Source: Rhabditoides inermis (Eukaryota > Nematoda > Chromadorea > Rhabditida > Rhabditidae). From it: a stretch of 64,000 nt of DNA. Made by a program: the position numbers and the translations under genes. Within the stretch, counting starts at the first letter, position 1, and each line of letters starts with the position of its first letter. Below the pieces are notes generated by a model. That model saw nothing but the letters and a program-made list of their open reading frames with translations, ran no database searches and was not told the origin of the DNA. Below, one piece after another: positions 24,505-35,574 of the stretch. Where the stretch lies: NCBI GenBank assembly GCA_963966185.1, contig CAWZYM010000174.1:215001-279000 (forward strand), given 5' to 3'.

Positions 24505-27500
24505 CTACTTGGTGAATGCAGTCGTCGACTTCTTCTTGATGGGTGTTTTGGCAGTGTGAGTGGTGGGCGTTCGGGTATGGGTGTATGTGATCATGACTAC
24601 TGTAAGAAGAGAGTGCACACTGCCAGCGATGAACACCCAGTCGCTGCGGCCTGCAGGGATACTGTCATGCATGCACTGTCATTGTCATTGACACTGTCAT
24701 TTGGTTCTGTCATTCTGACGTGCGACTCACAGTTCACTTGCCAAATGGTGAATAGGATGGACACGGTGATCCAGAGTTGCGGGAGGAGGAGTAGCGTGAG
24801 CGGGAGTATGGTCTAAACACATCATTATCATCACTGTATAAAATCTGGTTTGTCAAATACAACTAGCGAACGAAACGGAACTGCACGATGAATAATGTAA
24901 TGTTCGCGGTTTCGAGCGGTCGTCATTAGAAGAACTTAGAGGTATAGAACTTAGAGGCCAAATTCATTCTGTTAAACGCTCGCTCCGCAAGAAACAAGCT
25001 CTATGATTTGGAAGTTTTTCTCGATCAAAACAATCCCTTGATATGTGCGCTGACCGAGTCTTGGTGTAATCTTTCTGATAATATGAATTGTCTATGTTTG
25101 AATGGCCGTTACTCTATCTTCCGATCGGATAGAGACTCGCATGCTGGAGGCGTTTTAGTACTCTGCGCGTCTGCTCTCTCTGTGAAACACATTGTGTCCT
25201 TGTCGATCGATAATCTCTGCGAACTTTTGTGCCTTGATATCTTGCCGACTGAAACATTCCCACTTTCTAAGCCATTACGGGTGATCACTATTTATCGCAC
25301 TTTCGGTTACTCTACCGATAAAAAATGCGCTGGTCGTGAACTATTCCGCCATCTAGAACAGCTCATTTCTCCCGATTCTCACATGCACATTATACAAGGC
25401 GATTTTAATGCACCGTCGGCTGACTGGGATTCGTTCCAGGCAGCCGATGCTTTTGATAGGTCTCTAGTCACTTTTGCCTCTCTCCACTCACTCACTCAAA
25501 TGGTTCGCCAGGCGACGATGGTGAGACGAGCGGGGCGAAAGGCGCATACTCTTGACATTGTATTGACTGACTCCCCTTGTCTCTTTCAACATACGCGTGT
25601 ATTGGGGCGTTTCTCTTTATGTGATCACCTCCCTGTCGAGTTTCGGTTGCGACTCGGTATGGAGGCCGCGGCGAGAGAGCCGCTTCGGCGCGCATATGGG
25701 AGGGCTAAGTGGGGTGAGATCAATGCGGCTATAGCATGTACTGATTGGACGCGAGTTTTTATTGGTTTAAATATTGAAGAGGCAACTTCCGCGTTTGTCC
25801 AGCGAATGCAACATCTCATTACCGAGTATATTCCCCTTATGAAACATACTAAAGCTGTCAGTATTCCTCTCTATATTTATAAATTGAAACGCCGTGCGTT
25901 ACGCTACTCTATACTTATTCCAGAATCGAAGACTGCTGATAAGGCGCAGCGTAAACTGCGAAACGCTATTTTCTCGTGGCAATGTTATACAAGGATGTTA
26001 GAAAAAAGATGTTTCCTGCTGATGGTATCAGCTCGCTGTCACACAATGGTGAGTTGGTCCATGATTCGAGGGAAAAGGCGGAGGTGTTCGGGGAATACTT
26101 CGACTCGATATTCTCTGGTGGAAGTGTTGCTCCGACCGGCTCTGCCCTTCCCTCTCTCTCGAATCAACTCACCATGATTGACGTTTCTTATGCACTTGTT
26201 CACAAGACCATACAACGATTGGATTCAAAAATCAATACCAGTCCCGATGGAATCACCCACACTTTTCTGAAAAATACAGTTGATACAATAAGTCTCCCGC
26301 TTTCGATTCTTTTTTCTATGTCTCTATCAGTGTGCGCTATCCCCAATTTCTGGAAAGTCGCTTATATAAAACCGCTGTATAAAAAGGGTTCTCGTGATAA
26401 TCCAGCTAACTATCGTCCCATTAGCCTAACAAGCAGTGTAGCGAAATTATTAGAGCGCATTATAGTCAGGCAAATGACTGATTTTCTCGAGTCTAATAGC
26501 TTGATTTCTTCCAAACAGTTTGGTTTTCGTAAGAAAAGGTCTACCAACGCACAACTTATTGAATGTTATAGTCACTGGCTGAAACATATTTCCAATGGCC
26601 TTGTTATTGATTGTATTTATTTCGACTTTAAGAAAGCTTTCGACACAATCAATCATAAACTACTATTCAAAAAATTGCATTCGCTGGGCATTCGTGGAAA
26701 CGTTCTCGGGTGGATTCGAGCCTTCCTTTCTGACCGTTGCCAACAAGTTATGGTTGGAGATGAGCTCTCGTCTCCTCGACTCGTCAACTGTGGTGTGCCG
26801 CAGGGGTCGTGTCTTGGACCCATACTCTTCAATATCTTTATCAATAATATTGTTGATAGCCTGCCTGATTATGTCGAGTGTGCTCTATACGCAGACGATT
26901 TGAAAATCTACTTCGCTTTTGATCCTTTTGATAGTTCGGGATCGCGCGTCATTTCGAGACGCCTGCATCCCATGCACGGCCTCCTCATTGCCTTTCTCAA
27001 AAATGAGACGGTTGAGAAGAGAAATCATTCTCTTTCGAAAAGTACACGAGTAAAGAGGAGTGGTTTGTTTTGATCTAATTCAACAAAAGCACATGCATAA
27101 AATCTCTTCGCAGCTGACTAAAATTTCAAAACAAACCTGCTCTTTCGAACGATGTTTTAAAACTCTAATTGTTTTCTTGTTAGCATGTTGAGTTCAGGTA
27201 TTCAGGATACTGTTAATCCCAACAAGTAACTTGCAACAAAATGTATGACACGATTATAGTGCATACTATATTTTTCATCGATCAGAAAGAGCAGGTTTGT
27301 TTTGAAATTTTAGTCAGCTGCGAAGAGATTTTATGCATGTGCTTTTGTTGAATTAGATCAAAACAAACCACTCCTCTTTACTCGTGTACTTTTCGAAAGA
27401 GAATGGATGTCCTTTTCTCAAATTTCGAAGAAATTGTTTTTCAGGTTGATGTGCCGAACATGTTATGTATACATATTCGAAACTTTAGAAAACGTATCCT

Positions 27501-30500
27501 GAATATGGAAACGCACTGCTTTGTCGAATCGCTCGTGCGCCTGCCAATGCCAGTCTCTCATTGACACGCGCTATTTCGCGTCTCTCTCTCTTACCCACTC
27601 ACTCCGCTCCGCACACTCCCCTCCCCCCACAGTTTTCGCGCCAAAACTGGGGCGGTGGCCTGGACGGCGAGCCGACACGAGAGTGGGTGAACGAAGGGCG
27701 GGGCATGCGCTCAGCCAATCAGAGTGCGCACGCAAGAGAGCCGAGCGACCAATGAGCGCAAAGTGCAGTGGGCGGAGCTTACGTGATGCACACCGTCGTC
27801 GCCGCCGCCGCCGCCGCCGTCGTAAACACGTTTAGTGGCAAAGCGGGAGAGAGCAAGAGAGGGCGGTTTTTGGATGCCGCAACCGATATTGGTTTCACGA
27901 GTCATACTCATAGGTCTTACAAAGTGATATTCTAACAAATAACGCACACTAATTAAGTATATTGTATTAGAATAGAGAAATCGTGTGTGCCTTGGGAGTG
28001 GCGTGTTGCGCGCGTCACAGCTCAAAACAAACGGGCGCCGCTGCGCGCCGCCCCTAATGGCACTACGCTCGCACCTGCTAACTCTGTAAGGGACCTTGGT
28101 GTGACTATGTGTGGGTCCTTGATTTTTGATGACCATTTTGCGAACATTGTTAAAGGCACCCTAAATGCCATAAACGATTTTCTGAGAGTTTATCGTACAA
28201 GAGACTTGAAGGTTCTTGTCACCGCTTACACAACGTATTTCCGCTGCAAGCTAGAGTATTGTACTGAATTGTGGAACCCTCAGGATGTGGGATCAGTGAA
28301 CTTGATCGAGTCAGTGCAGCGATACTATACGCGCCGAATATGTCGTCGCGCTGGCTTGTTCTCGCTCACCTATCCCCAACGCCTCCAGCTTCTTGGCCTT
28401 CAAACTCTTGAACAACGCCGCTTTATAAATGACGTAGCGTACATACACAAGGTTATCACTAAAGCAACCTCTCTTAATTATTCTGGTCTTTTTACACTAG
28501 TCCCAACTCGGTCGCGCACATCTCATAAATATCGTCTTTTGCCGTCATATGACTCGTTTCTGCGGAGCAGCGCGTTTTTTCAGAGGGTTTATGGAGTATG
28601 GAACTCACTTCCATCTGATATTGTTGAATCTGCGAAAACCAGTAACGTGAAATCCCACTTAGTAGACAATCCCCATTTGCATCCTATGTCTAAAATTCGA
28701 CATTTGTAGTTTGCTTATTTTTATTTTATCTATTTTTGTCTACTCTTCGAATGTTTCTTCTTTTTTTCCCACTTTTACTATCCTACCGTAAGCACTGTTA
28801 TGTTTTCTATGATGCACTCGCTAAGTACTCAACGCGGTAATAAACTATTTATTTATTTATAGTCGTATAGTACTGTTCTCCCAAATGTGACGCGCTGTGG
28901 GATAGACCACGATGTCAAGTTGCGGTCAGTCTCAGCAATTCCGAAGTGTTTCGAAAAGATAACAAGGCATTCCGAAGTGTTCGGGAGTGTTCTGAGGGCG
29001 ATTCGAAAGGCAAAGTGCTTCGGAGACATTCGGGAGTGTTTCGAAGAGACTGACCCTCCGAAACCAATGTGCTACATACGTGCAGAAAGGTCGGCTCAAA
29101 ATGCAGACTGCATGCAGAAAAGTCGCCAAAAATGCAGGCTGCACGCAGAGAGGTCATGGCAATCGCGCGAGTTTTGACAGTGCAGGTCAGATGCAGGGTG
29201 CATCAAGTACGCTTGCAGCATGCATGTACTCTGCATACAGATGAATCTTTAAAAAGTGCGATTCCAATTGACAAATATGAGGAAACGTCCCTGCATTGGA
29301 CCTGCAGCTGACCTGCATGGCCGATGCCGCGCCGCGCCGATTTACTCCTATTTTGTTTGTTTGTTGTTATTGTTTATGTTTGTTCGTTGTTATTTATTGT
29401 TATGTTACATTACGCGTATACTATTATTCTCTTTCATACCAACACAAGTTGTGTGGAGCTTCTGCTTCTTTGCCGGCTAAAATCGAGTTAGTCAGTTTCG
29501 AAATGTTGTTCGCATATGTAGTTTATGATCGTATTCATTCTGAATTGAGTTCGATTTGTACTTCATTGTTTGCTTGTGGGTCGCCATGGTCTTGACCCAC
29601 ACAGCGGTCTGAAACTACATTTTTCATTGTCGCGCTAGGGTGGTGATGAAATATGGTTTTCTGATTGACCAAGTTATCGCTTGTGTATTGTGATCGAGTT
29701 CAGAGTTTGTGCCGCCATGCCGGACCGGCGCTCGCGCGCTGCGTCGTCTTCGGGAACTGAGGGCCACGAACGGGCAGCGGTCAGCCAGCGTTGGTGAACT
29801 GCGAGGAAGCGATCATGTACCTCCGCTCCTCTGCAAACTGCAACGAAACTACGACAACAGGTGGGAGATTGATGTTTTATGAGTATTGATGATGTACATC
29901 GTGTGTAGGTGGCGGAGTGGACGAGGCGGGCCGGACGAGGGACCGGAAGATCACGCTCACCATCTCGGACTGATGTCGCAGAAGGTGAACGTGGTGTTGC
30001 CCGAGAAGGCGAGAAGGCGAAGTGGCATCTCAAGTCGAATGTGATCCGCTACAAGGAGGAGGAGATTGCGGGAGGTGAGTATGTGTGCAGGGAGATGTGA
30101 GAATGGAACCGAGTCCTTACAGGCGAAGACGAATGGGAAGTGAGGTGGAGGCGCTGGGCAGGGACGTGGTGCTAACTGTCCAGACGAGGAAGAAGGCGAC
30201 CGATGAGGATGAGGACGAAGAAGAAGCAGAAGCAAAAGGAGCTGACCGTGCAATGTACGCGGTCGTGTCACCCCACCGCGTACATTCAAGCCCTCGCTTC
30301 ACTCTCAAGAGCAAATCCACGTACTCCCAAGTGTCGAATGAGTTTGTGTAATGTGCATATCAATAAAGTATTATAACTGTGTCATGGAGTCGATGTAGAA
30401 TGTATATGGTTATGAATGGGATAATCGATTGAGGGGATCGCGCAGCTGAAAAGGGGAGAAATGCAGCATGCTTGCAGGCTGCGTGCAGGCCCGATGCAGA

Positions 30501-31696
30501 GAAGAGTGCAGTCTGTTTTCATGCGCATTGCAGACTGCGCTCCGCTCTGCATTGCAGTATCATTTTGATCTGCATGCATGTAGCACATTGGTTTCGGAGC
30601 CGCACCTTGCAATAATAGCGTGCAAACGAGAGAGGAAGGTTAGAGTTAGCTTGCTCACCTGTGCCACGAGTATCTTCATAGCCCGCATGTAATTGACGGC
30701 TGTACTCCTCGATAGTCTTCTGGTGGTCTGCAGGAAGCGGACGATTCTCACCACCAACACCACACTGGTCAGAATGAGAACTGTATCGTATACCTGAAAG
30801 GAATGAATCTTCAAAGTTGTACAGTAACCACTCACTGCGACGTAACTGAGCATTATCAGCTTTTTCGGTTTCCTTATGTTGAAAGCGAAGTAGACAGTGA
30901 TATTGTTGGACTCGAAGTACACTTTGATGCCGGGATATTTCTGAAAAGGGAAAATGTGTTAATGGTTTTTTCGCAGTTCACCTCTTCTACAATAGCCAGT
31001 GTTTGATCGAAAAGTAGCGAATCACTGTTGGCGTAAAAGAAATAAGCAAGAGCTGGGATGAAAAGCATCCAGGAAATGTAGCTCAGTGAAATTTGGACGT
31101 AAACTTTCGGCGAAAACACATCTTTCAGGTGCACTATGGACTGAAATTAATGCCAGGGTTTGACAATTCAAAAAATTTCACGAACGTGATATTTCACAAT
31201 AAAAATCTGGAGCATCGAGCCTTCAATCATAGAAGCGGAAGATATAATCAGTGCCTGAAATTTGATGTAATATAAGTTGAAGTAATCAATGAAACTCACA
31301 ACTGCCAGATATATTCCAGCTTTGGAGGAAATCAAGCCACTGCAATGCCCGACCGGAAGTGGAAGAAGTATTATGGGAATAGTCAACATAAGCAGAATGT
31401 CGGTAAAACATAGCCATAGCTGAAATAAGTTTCGCAAAATGAACACATTTCCAGAATACCAGATGATGATAGATGTACCAGCTTCTTGAAAGTCTCGTGA
31501 GTATTCTTATGAAACTGAATGACAGTTGTTTTAGTGGATTAATTAGAACTCACCAAATGATGTAAACAATGCTATGACCATATTTCGCATAATTCATATA
31601 GCAAAGAAGTATTGTTTGAGAACAAAACGTGATATTCATAGTAGGAAGCGGAGAAAGTAATAACTTCGACATATCGAAAGACGCGTTTTTGCTCAT
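24505..31696 (-). CDS. Seven-helix chemoreceptor, Srh/Sri/Str-like, with a 5.8-kb TE-filled intron
   Basis: Putative chemosensory GPCR. Minus-strand exons: 31.55-31.70 kb (N-terminus and helix 1), 31479-31514, 31300-31419 (LWLCFTDILLMLTIPIILLP, helix 2), 31186-31254 (helix 3), 30982-31140 (helix 4), 30836-30940 (loop YPGIKVYFESNNITVYF), 30659-30793 (helix 5, ending YMRAMKILVAQ), 24731-24812 (helix 6, PLTLLLLPQLWITVSILF) and 24505-24650 (helix 7, DWVFIAGSVHSLLTVVMITY, and a KKK-rich tail). From the exon at 31479 onward the lengths and phases join without a break, including across the 24813-30658 intron. The K-I-L-V-A-Q segment before helix 6 and the H-S-L-x-x-V-V-M-I helix 7 are typical of the Str/Srh group. 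The junction after the first exon is out of phase by one base. The start at 31696 is one of two possible ATGs. Confidence 0.65.
26935..28062. mobile_element. Insertion(s) inside the LINE: foldback element plus a GC-rich element end
   Basis: The LINE reading frame loses similarity at about 26935 and resumes at about 28063. The inserted block contains the near-perfect palindrome at 27029-27403, a GC-rich segment with CCAAT-like boxes (27540-27830) and a (GCC)n run near 27805. Its right end (27975-28062) is a dispersed repeat end, because the reverse complement of 27975-28060 closely resembles 50917-51000 in the stomatin gene. About 60-80 residues of RT normally found here are gone, so deletion accompanied or followed the insertion. 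Confidence 0.65.
27029..27403. repeat. Near-perfect inverted repeat (arms about 118 bp, spacer about 138 bp)
   Basis: 27029-27147 and 27286-27403 are reverse complements (each arm holds CTCGTGTACTTTTCGAAAGAG or its complement, and GCAGCTGACTAAAATTTC or its complement). Weaker complementarity continues outward for another 25-30 bp. RNA from either strand would fold into a long hairpin. Confidence 0.9.
28924..29055. mobile_element. Small inverted-repeat element (MITE-like, 132 bp)
   Basis: Perfect 10-bp terminal inverted repeats GGTCAGTCTC (28924-28933) and GAGACTGACC (29046-29055). The interior has repeated CGAAGTGTT/CGGGAGTGTT motifs in both orientations. No coding capacity. The target-site duplication is not clear. 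Confidence 0.55.
29056..29320 (+). repeat. TGCAG-rich block, left copy
   Basis: It starts with CCGAAACCAATGTGCTACAT and continues with many TGCAG/CTGCA units. An inverted counterpart is at 30440-30605. Confidence 0.7.
29717..30351 (+). pseudogene. Unrecognised small spliced gene fragment with frame breaks
   Basis: Coding-like, GC-rich exons appear at about 29717-29861, 29911-30074 and 30121-30351, with GT-AG type boundaries and a final stop at 30349-30351, followed by an AATAAA at about 30362. Readable segments include MPDRRSRAASSSGTEG, NCEEAIMYLRSSANCNE, RDRKITLTIS, KAKWHLKSNVIRYKEEE and an acidic then basic tail ending VSNEFV. The segments are in different frames, so at least two single-base shifts separate them. 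I do not recognise the family. It lies between the two inverted TGCAG-rich blocks and inside the giant chemoreceptor intron. It could be a captured or decayed gene copy, or a real gene with sequencing errors. Confidence 0.4.
30440..30605 (-). repeat. TGCAG-rich block, right copy (inverted)
   Basis: On the minus strand this begins with the same CCGAAACCAATGTGCTACAT segment as at 29056 and continues into TGCAG-rich sequence. The two blocks face each other around the gene fragment at 29.7-30.35 kb. Confidence 0.7.
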
Positions 31697-32541
31697 AAAA
31701 TTTGATTTCTCTACAATCTTCGCAATATTTCTATAACCACGCGCCGAGTATGTTGTATGTAATCGAATGTGCCACATATGAAATTCTATCATGTGTAATC
31801 CCGTTCACGGCTGGTTACTCGCCGCGGAACAACCTGCGAGAGAAGGTCTCACTCAGGGGCGGGCGCCGCGCCGCGACACTCTGATTTACATCTCTGATGT
31901 CTGGCTCTAATCCGCGCACTGTGCAATAGTAAAATCTATAAATGTCAGTGGTAGATCGAATTGGACGCGGCGCGTGTTGTGCTCGTCCCTGTAAACTTCT
32001 GCTCCGAAATAGGCGCCAATACGACCGTGCCGTTGAGCTTCACTGTCGTTGCTAGAATCGAATATTGAGTGCAATGAATGCATCTACTCATCTATAAAGA
32101 AGTATGATCTATAAAACTCACAAAAAAAATTCTTAAGAAGCGTTTATATAGTCACCGTTTGCACTTGCCAGCCGGGTTGAAAAGAGGCAAGCCCGAGTGT
32201 GTGGCTCAACTATACTGTTTGTTCGACATTCGTCACGTTCAATCTCACATCAGACCTCATCGCTACGAGACAACATGTTTACCGACCGTATCATAAGGTT
32301 CCATAAGTCTCCTCATTTGCATATCCTACACGCGCCACACACCTACCGCACTCTCACGCGCGTAGGCCCCTCCTCTCTCTCTCTCTTTCCGCTCACCCCA
32401 CCCCTGCGCGCGCCCTCGATTATCGATCGCGTTCCCCGAGCCAGTGTTGTTCGCCGCTGCGACTGACCACTGCGCTCGCGTCTTTCTTTCATTCTTTTTT
32501 TGTTTTGGTTTGTTTAGATTTATGAATTTGCATATTACAGG
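31697..32541. promoter_or_regulatory. Divergent intergenic region between chemoreceptor (-) and dpff-1-like gene (+)
   Basis: No supportable exon. It contains a GC-rich patch (about 31850-31880), a CT tract (about 32370-32390) and a TTTGTTT-rich stretch. A CATATTACAG acceptor lies one base before the dpff-1 ATG, which fits spliced-leader addition. Confidence 0.45.
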
Positions 32542-35500
32542 ATGGCGACGACCGAGGCGGCGTACATGGAGCTGATGAAGAACTGCTCCAAGTGGAACTC
32601 GCGGCTGTTCGGCGAGCGCAAGTTCCGCGTGCCCGTCTTCGACCACCAGGTGCGTTGTTATTTAATATTATTGTTTTGTTGTTGTTGTTGATGTTTATCC
32701 TTATATGTACAAATATGATAAAGGAACCTGAAATGGTTCAGACGGTGCGCACGCATCGCCCATCGCCCACTTACTTCCGGCGCGCCGAGCAGCGTCTACC
32801 GCAGACCGACGACAGCCAGGTTTGTATCGTCTACAATACGAAATTGAAATGTTCACTCGATATCGCTTCATAATAGTGACAGGTACAAAACTAAATAACA
32901 GACACTTGAGAATAACCTGGGGTGATCGGGCTCTTGCAATCTCATTCTCATTCATGAACTTGATTGCAGGGCATCCGCTACCCGTCGGAGCGTTGGCGGA
33001 AGCGCGCGTCGGCCCCGCCGGCCGATGCGATCGAGATGAAGCACTTCATGCACTCCAATCCCGCCCTAGCCGACGCCCTCAACGCCACACAGGCCACGCC
33101 CGCCGGTCAGTCTGATTTTTTTAAAGTTTCGTTTTTAAAATGGACCTTTGTATTTAGTTAGGAAGGTAGGTCGTAGATTATTAGATGGGTAGGACAGCCG
33201 CGATGTGACATGTCCATGGAGAAAACAATTCTGTGTGAAATATGTTTCATGACCAGTGGTTATTCGTAGCGTGAATAGTTCTGTAATGTAATGGTAAGGC
33301 TATATTCTCTCGAAGTGTCACTTATTAAATGATTAAGCTGAATGTATAATAATATCATAATGAACCGTCTCAGGCCCGGCGGACCCGGCTACGGCGGAGA
33401 ACTCGATGGACGCGCCGGTGGAGGCGCTGATGATGAGCCAGCCCTCCTCCCGCAGGGGCACCGCCAAGATCACTTTCGTACGTATTTTTGATTTGAAGTT
33501 TTGGTATTAGTATGGAGATATTATGCATTATTAGTTCATGCTATACTCTACATGTTTCACGTTCGCATTACTTTCGAGCGCTTCATTTTCAAACAATGCG
33601 AAGTATCCGGCAGAATGTATTTTCAACATTCCATTGCTCTTACGTTTCACTGCGAAATTATATGGAATAGTACGGTATACGGTGGAATGTTCAATAAATC
33701 TAGGGAATTTACAAAACTGAGCAAAGTTCAAAAACGATATATAATGATTTTGAGATATGAAGTGTTCTTTTTACAGGACGACTACGAGCACGGCGACGAC
33801 TTTGACTCCGACGAAGGCGGGGCGGGATCCGACGACGGAGACGACTGGGGCCGGAGCCGGAAGAAGGGAAAGAAGACGGACACTCCCAAGAACAGAGGCG
33901 GCAAGAAGACCAAGGTACGCCCACAACCACCCCCTCCCACCCGTTGCCACTTGTTAGACCGCGACACCTGCGCGCGCGCCGCCGCTTCCGCGCTCCAGTG
34001 CCGCGTCGTCTGCTCAGGGTGGCGCGGCGCGTGCGGCTAGCGCCGCGTCGCGTCGCTCCGACACGAGTCCCGAGCGCCCGCCGCAGCCGTGCGACCGTGA
34101 GTGGGCCGTGTCTGTGAGGAGGGGACATCCGATCTCGAGACTAGGATCTGTAGGGATATGGGTTGTACATGTCGTGCCGTGGTTAGTCCCATTCCCCCTC
34201 GGGTGAGCCGTGTCCCCTCGTCTGCCTTGCTTCTCTACACTCTCTCGCTGTCTCTCTCTGTCTGACTGGTGTGCTGAGGGATGGAGATGAGGGAGAGAGA
34301 TCGGATGGCCACTCTGGGCACGGCTCACTTGCGGGAGGGGGCGGGGCGTGTGGAGGCGGAGTTTGTGATGGTGGTCGATTGCAGAGTGCCCAGCGAAGTA
34401 CAAGAGTCGGCAAGGCCTGAGCTACCACCGCGCCTACGTGCACGGCATCCACCCGCCCGCCGGGGAGCCGGTGCGATGTGAGTGAATTATCGGTTTATTG
34501 ATTTTTGTTTTGAAAATGTGACGTTGTATCTTCTCTAATTCATTTTTCTGATGAGTTATTCAATTCTGCTGAGACCCAATTACGCGCATCGCTCTTTCGC
34601 TGCATAGATGTGCCGTTGAAATTTATTTTTGCGCGGATCGAGAATCGAAATCGTTATGTCACAAAGTTCCATCTATGATCTCTATAGTATTTCCTTAGCA
34701 CCCTTACCAGTATTATTATTACTAAAACGAGAATAGAGATGGAGTGTTCGAGACCACCCACGACGTCTCGCCTTTCTCACCTGTACATTACAGGTGTGTC
34801 TCCATCGGTGGACGTGTCTACGCATTGTGATTTGTGTCTCGGCTCGCGGCACGAGAACAAGACGACCAAGAAATCCGAGGAGATGGTCAGCTGCCACGAC
34901 TGCGGACGCAGCGGTCAGTGGGGGAGGGGCCAAGGGGGCGGGGCTTGGCGTTAGCGTACCAGTGTGTGCCCGTGATGTTTTTTTGCGAAACAATGTTATG
35001 ATATGTTTCGTGGTGGTTATATGTGAATGTGTGTTTGGCACTAATAATTACTTTTTCACAACGTTTTGTATAATATAAGTTTCAATGAATCGGTTTATAT
35101 ATAACATGCCTTTTCAAAAATAATATCTTCGTTGTAGTGGTTCCGAAAACAAAAAAGTCGTGAAAGGAACTATTCCAAAACTCATGCGTTCCGTTGCAGC
35201 GCACCCGTCGTGTCTGAAGTTCTCGCCGAACGTGTTGGTGATCTCGTCCCGATTCGGCTGGCAGTGCATCGAGTGCAAGAGCTGCGCCATTTGCGGCACT
35301 TCCGACAACGACGTAAGTGCGGGTTACGGTAGCAGTTCTGGGTTACTGTAACATGTACTGTCTATGCGATACCACCAGTACTACTGTACTTTGTGGGGAT
35401 TACTGTAGAGTCGAGTGTATACGGTATCGTTCGTTGCAGGACCAGCTGCTGTTCTGTGACGACTGCGACCGCGGCTTCCACCTGTACTGTATGCGCCCGC

Positions 35501-35574
35501 CTATGCAGAAGGCGCCCGAAGGAGACTGGAACTGCCAGATGTGCGTGCAGCAGTTTGGCCGCAAGGCCCAGTAG
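32542..35574 (+). CDS. dpff-1: Requiem/DPF family double-PHD finger protein (BAF45-like)
   Basis: Chromatin reader of the DPF family; vertebrate members are BAF45 subunits of SWI/SNF that bind acylated histone H3. Ten exons read cleanly: 32542-32649 (Requiem N-terminal domain, [17 protein letters not shown]), 32742-32819, 32970-33105 (YPSERWRKR), 33374-33477, 33777-33914 (acidic stretch then basic [14 protein letters not shown]), 34018-34096, 34385-34477 (C2H2-type finger [17 protein letters not shown]), 34794-34913 (first PHD, CDLCLGS then [14 protein letters not shown]), 35200-35312 ([20 protein letters not shown]) and 35440-35574 (second [20 protein letters not shown], stop 35572-35574). 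Cys/His ligands of both PHD fingers are present. The domain order is exactly that of DPF proteins. The gene is complete, and an acceptor directly before the ATG suggests trans-splicing. Confidence 0.95.

Larger units (their letters stand above)
24957..28862 (+). mobile_element. LINE (CR1/Jockey-type non-LTR retrotransposon), interrupted and 5'-truncated
   Basis: Three coding blocks in order on the plus strand. First, an AP-endonuclease-like domain from about 24957 (NARSARNKLYDLE, then ALTESW at 25.05 kb, GDFNAPSADW at 25.40 kb, and a C-terminal S-x-C-D-H motif at 25.61 kb). Second, after a frame shift near 25.98-26.01 kb, a reverse transcriptase (FDFKKAFDTINHK at 26.62 kb, GVPQGSCLGPILFNIF at 26.79 kb, YADDLKIY at 26.89 kb). 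Third, the C-terminal domain at 28.06-28.71 kb (SVRDLGVTM, then LEYCTELWNP and VWNSLPSDIV). The 3' end has an (ATTT)n-like tail at about 28843-28862. About 1.1 kb of foreign sequence (26935-28062) replaces the stretch after YADD, so this copy is dead. Confidence 0.9.

Noticed and set aside
27711..28136. Minus-strand 141-codon frame over the LINE insertion
   Set aside because: No recognisable domain; it overlaps a dispersed repeat end and the complement of the LINE C-terminal region.
29909..30351. Calling the 29.7-30.35 kb exons an intact gene
   Set aside because: The readable segments are in different frames and cannot be joined without assumed indels, so it is listed as a damaged fragment.
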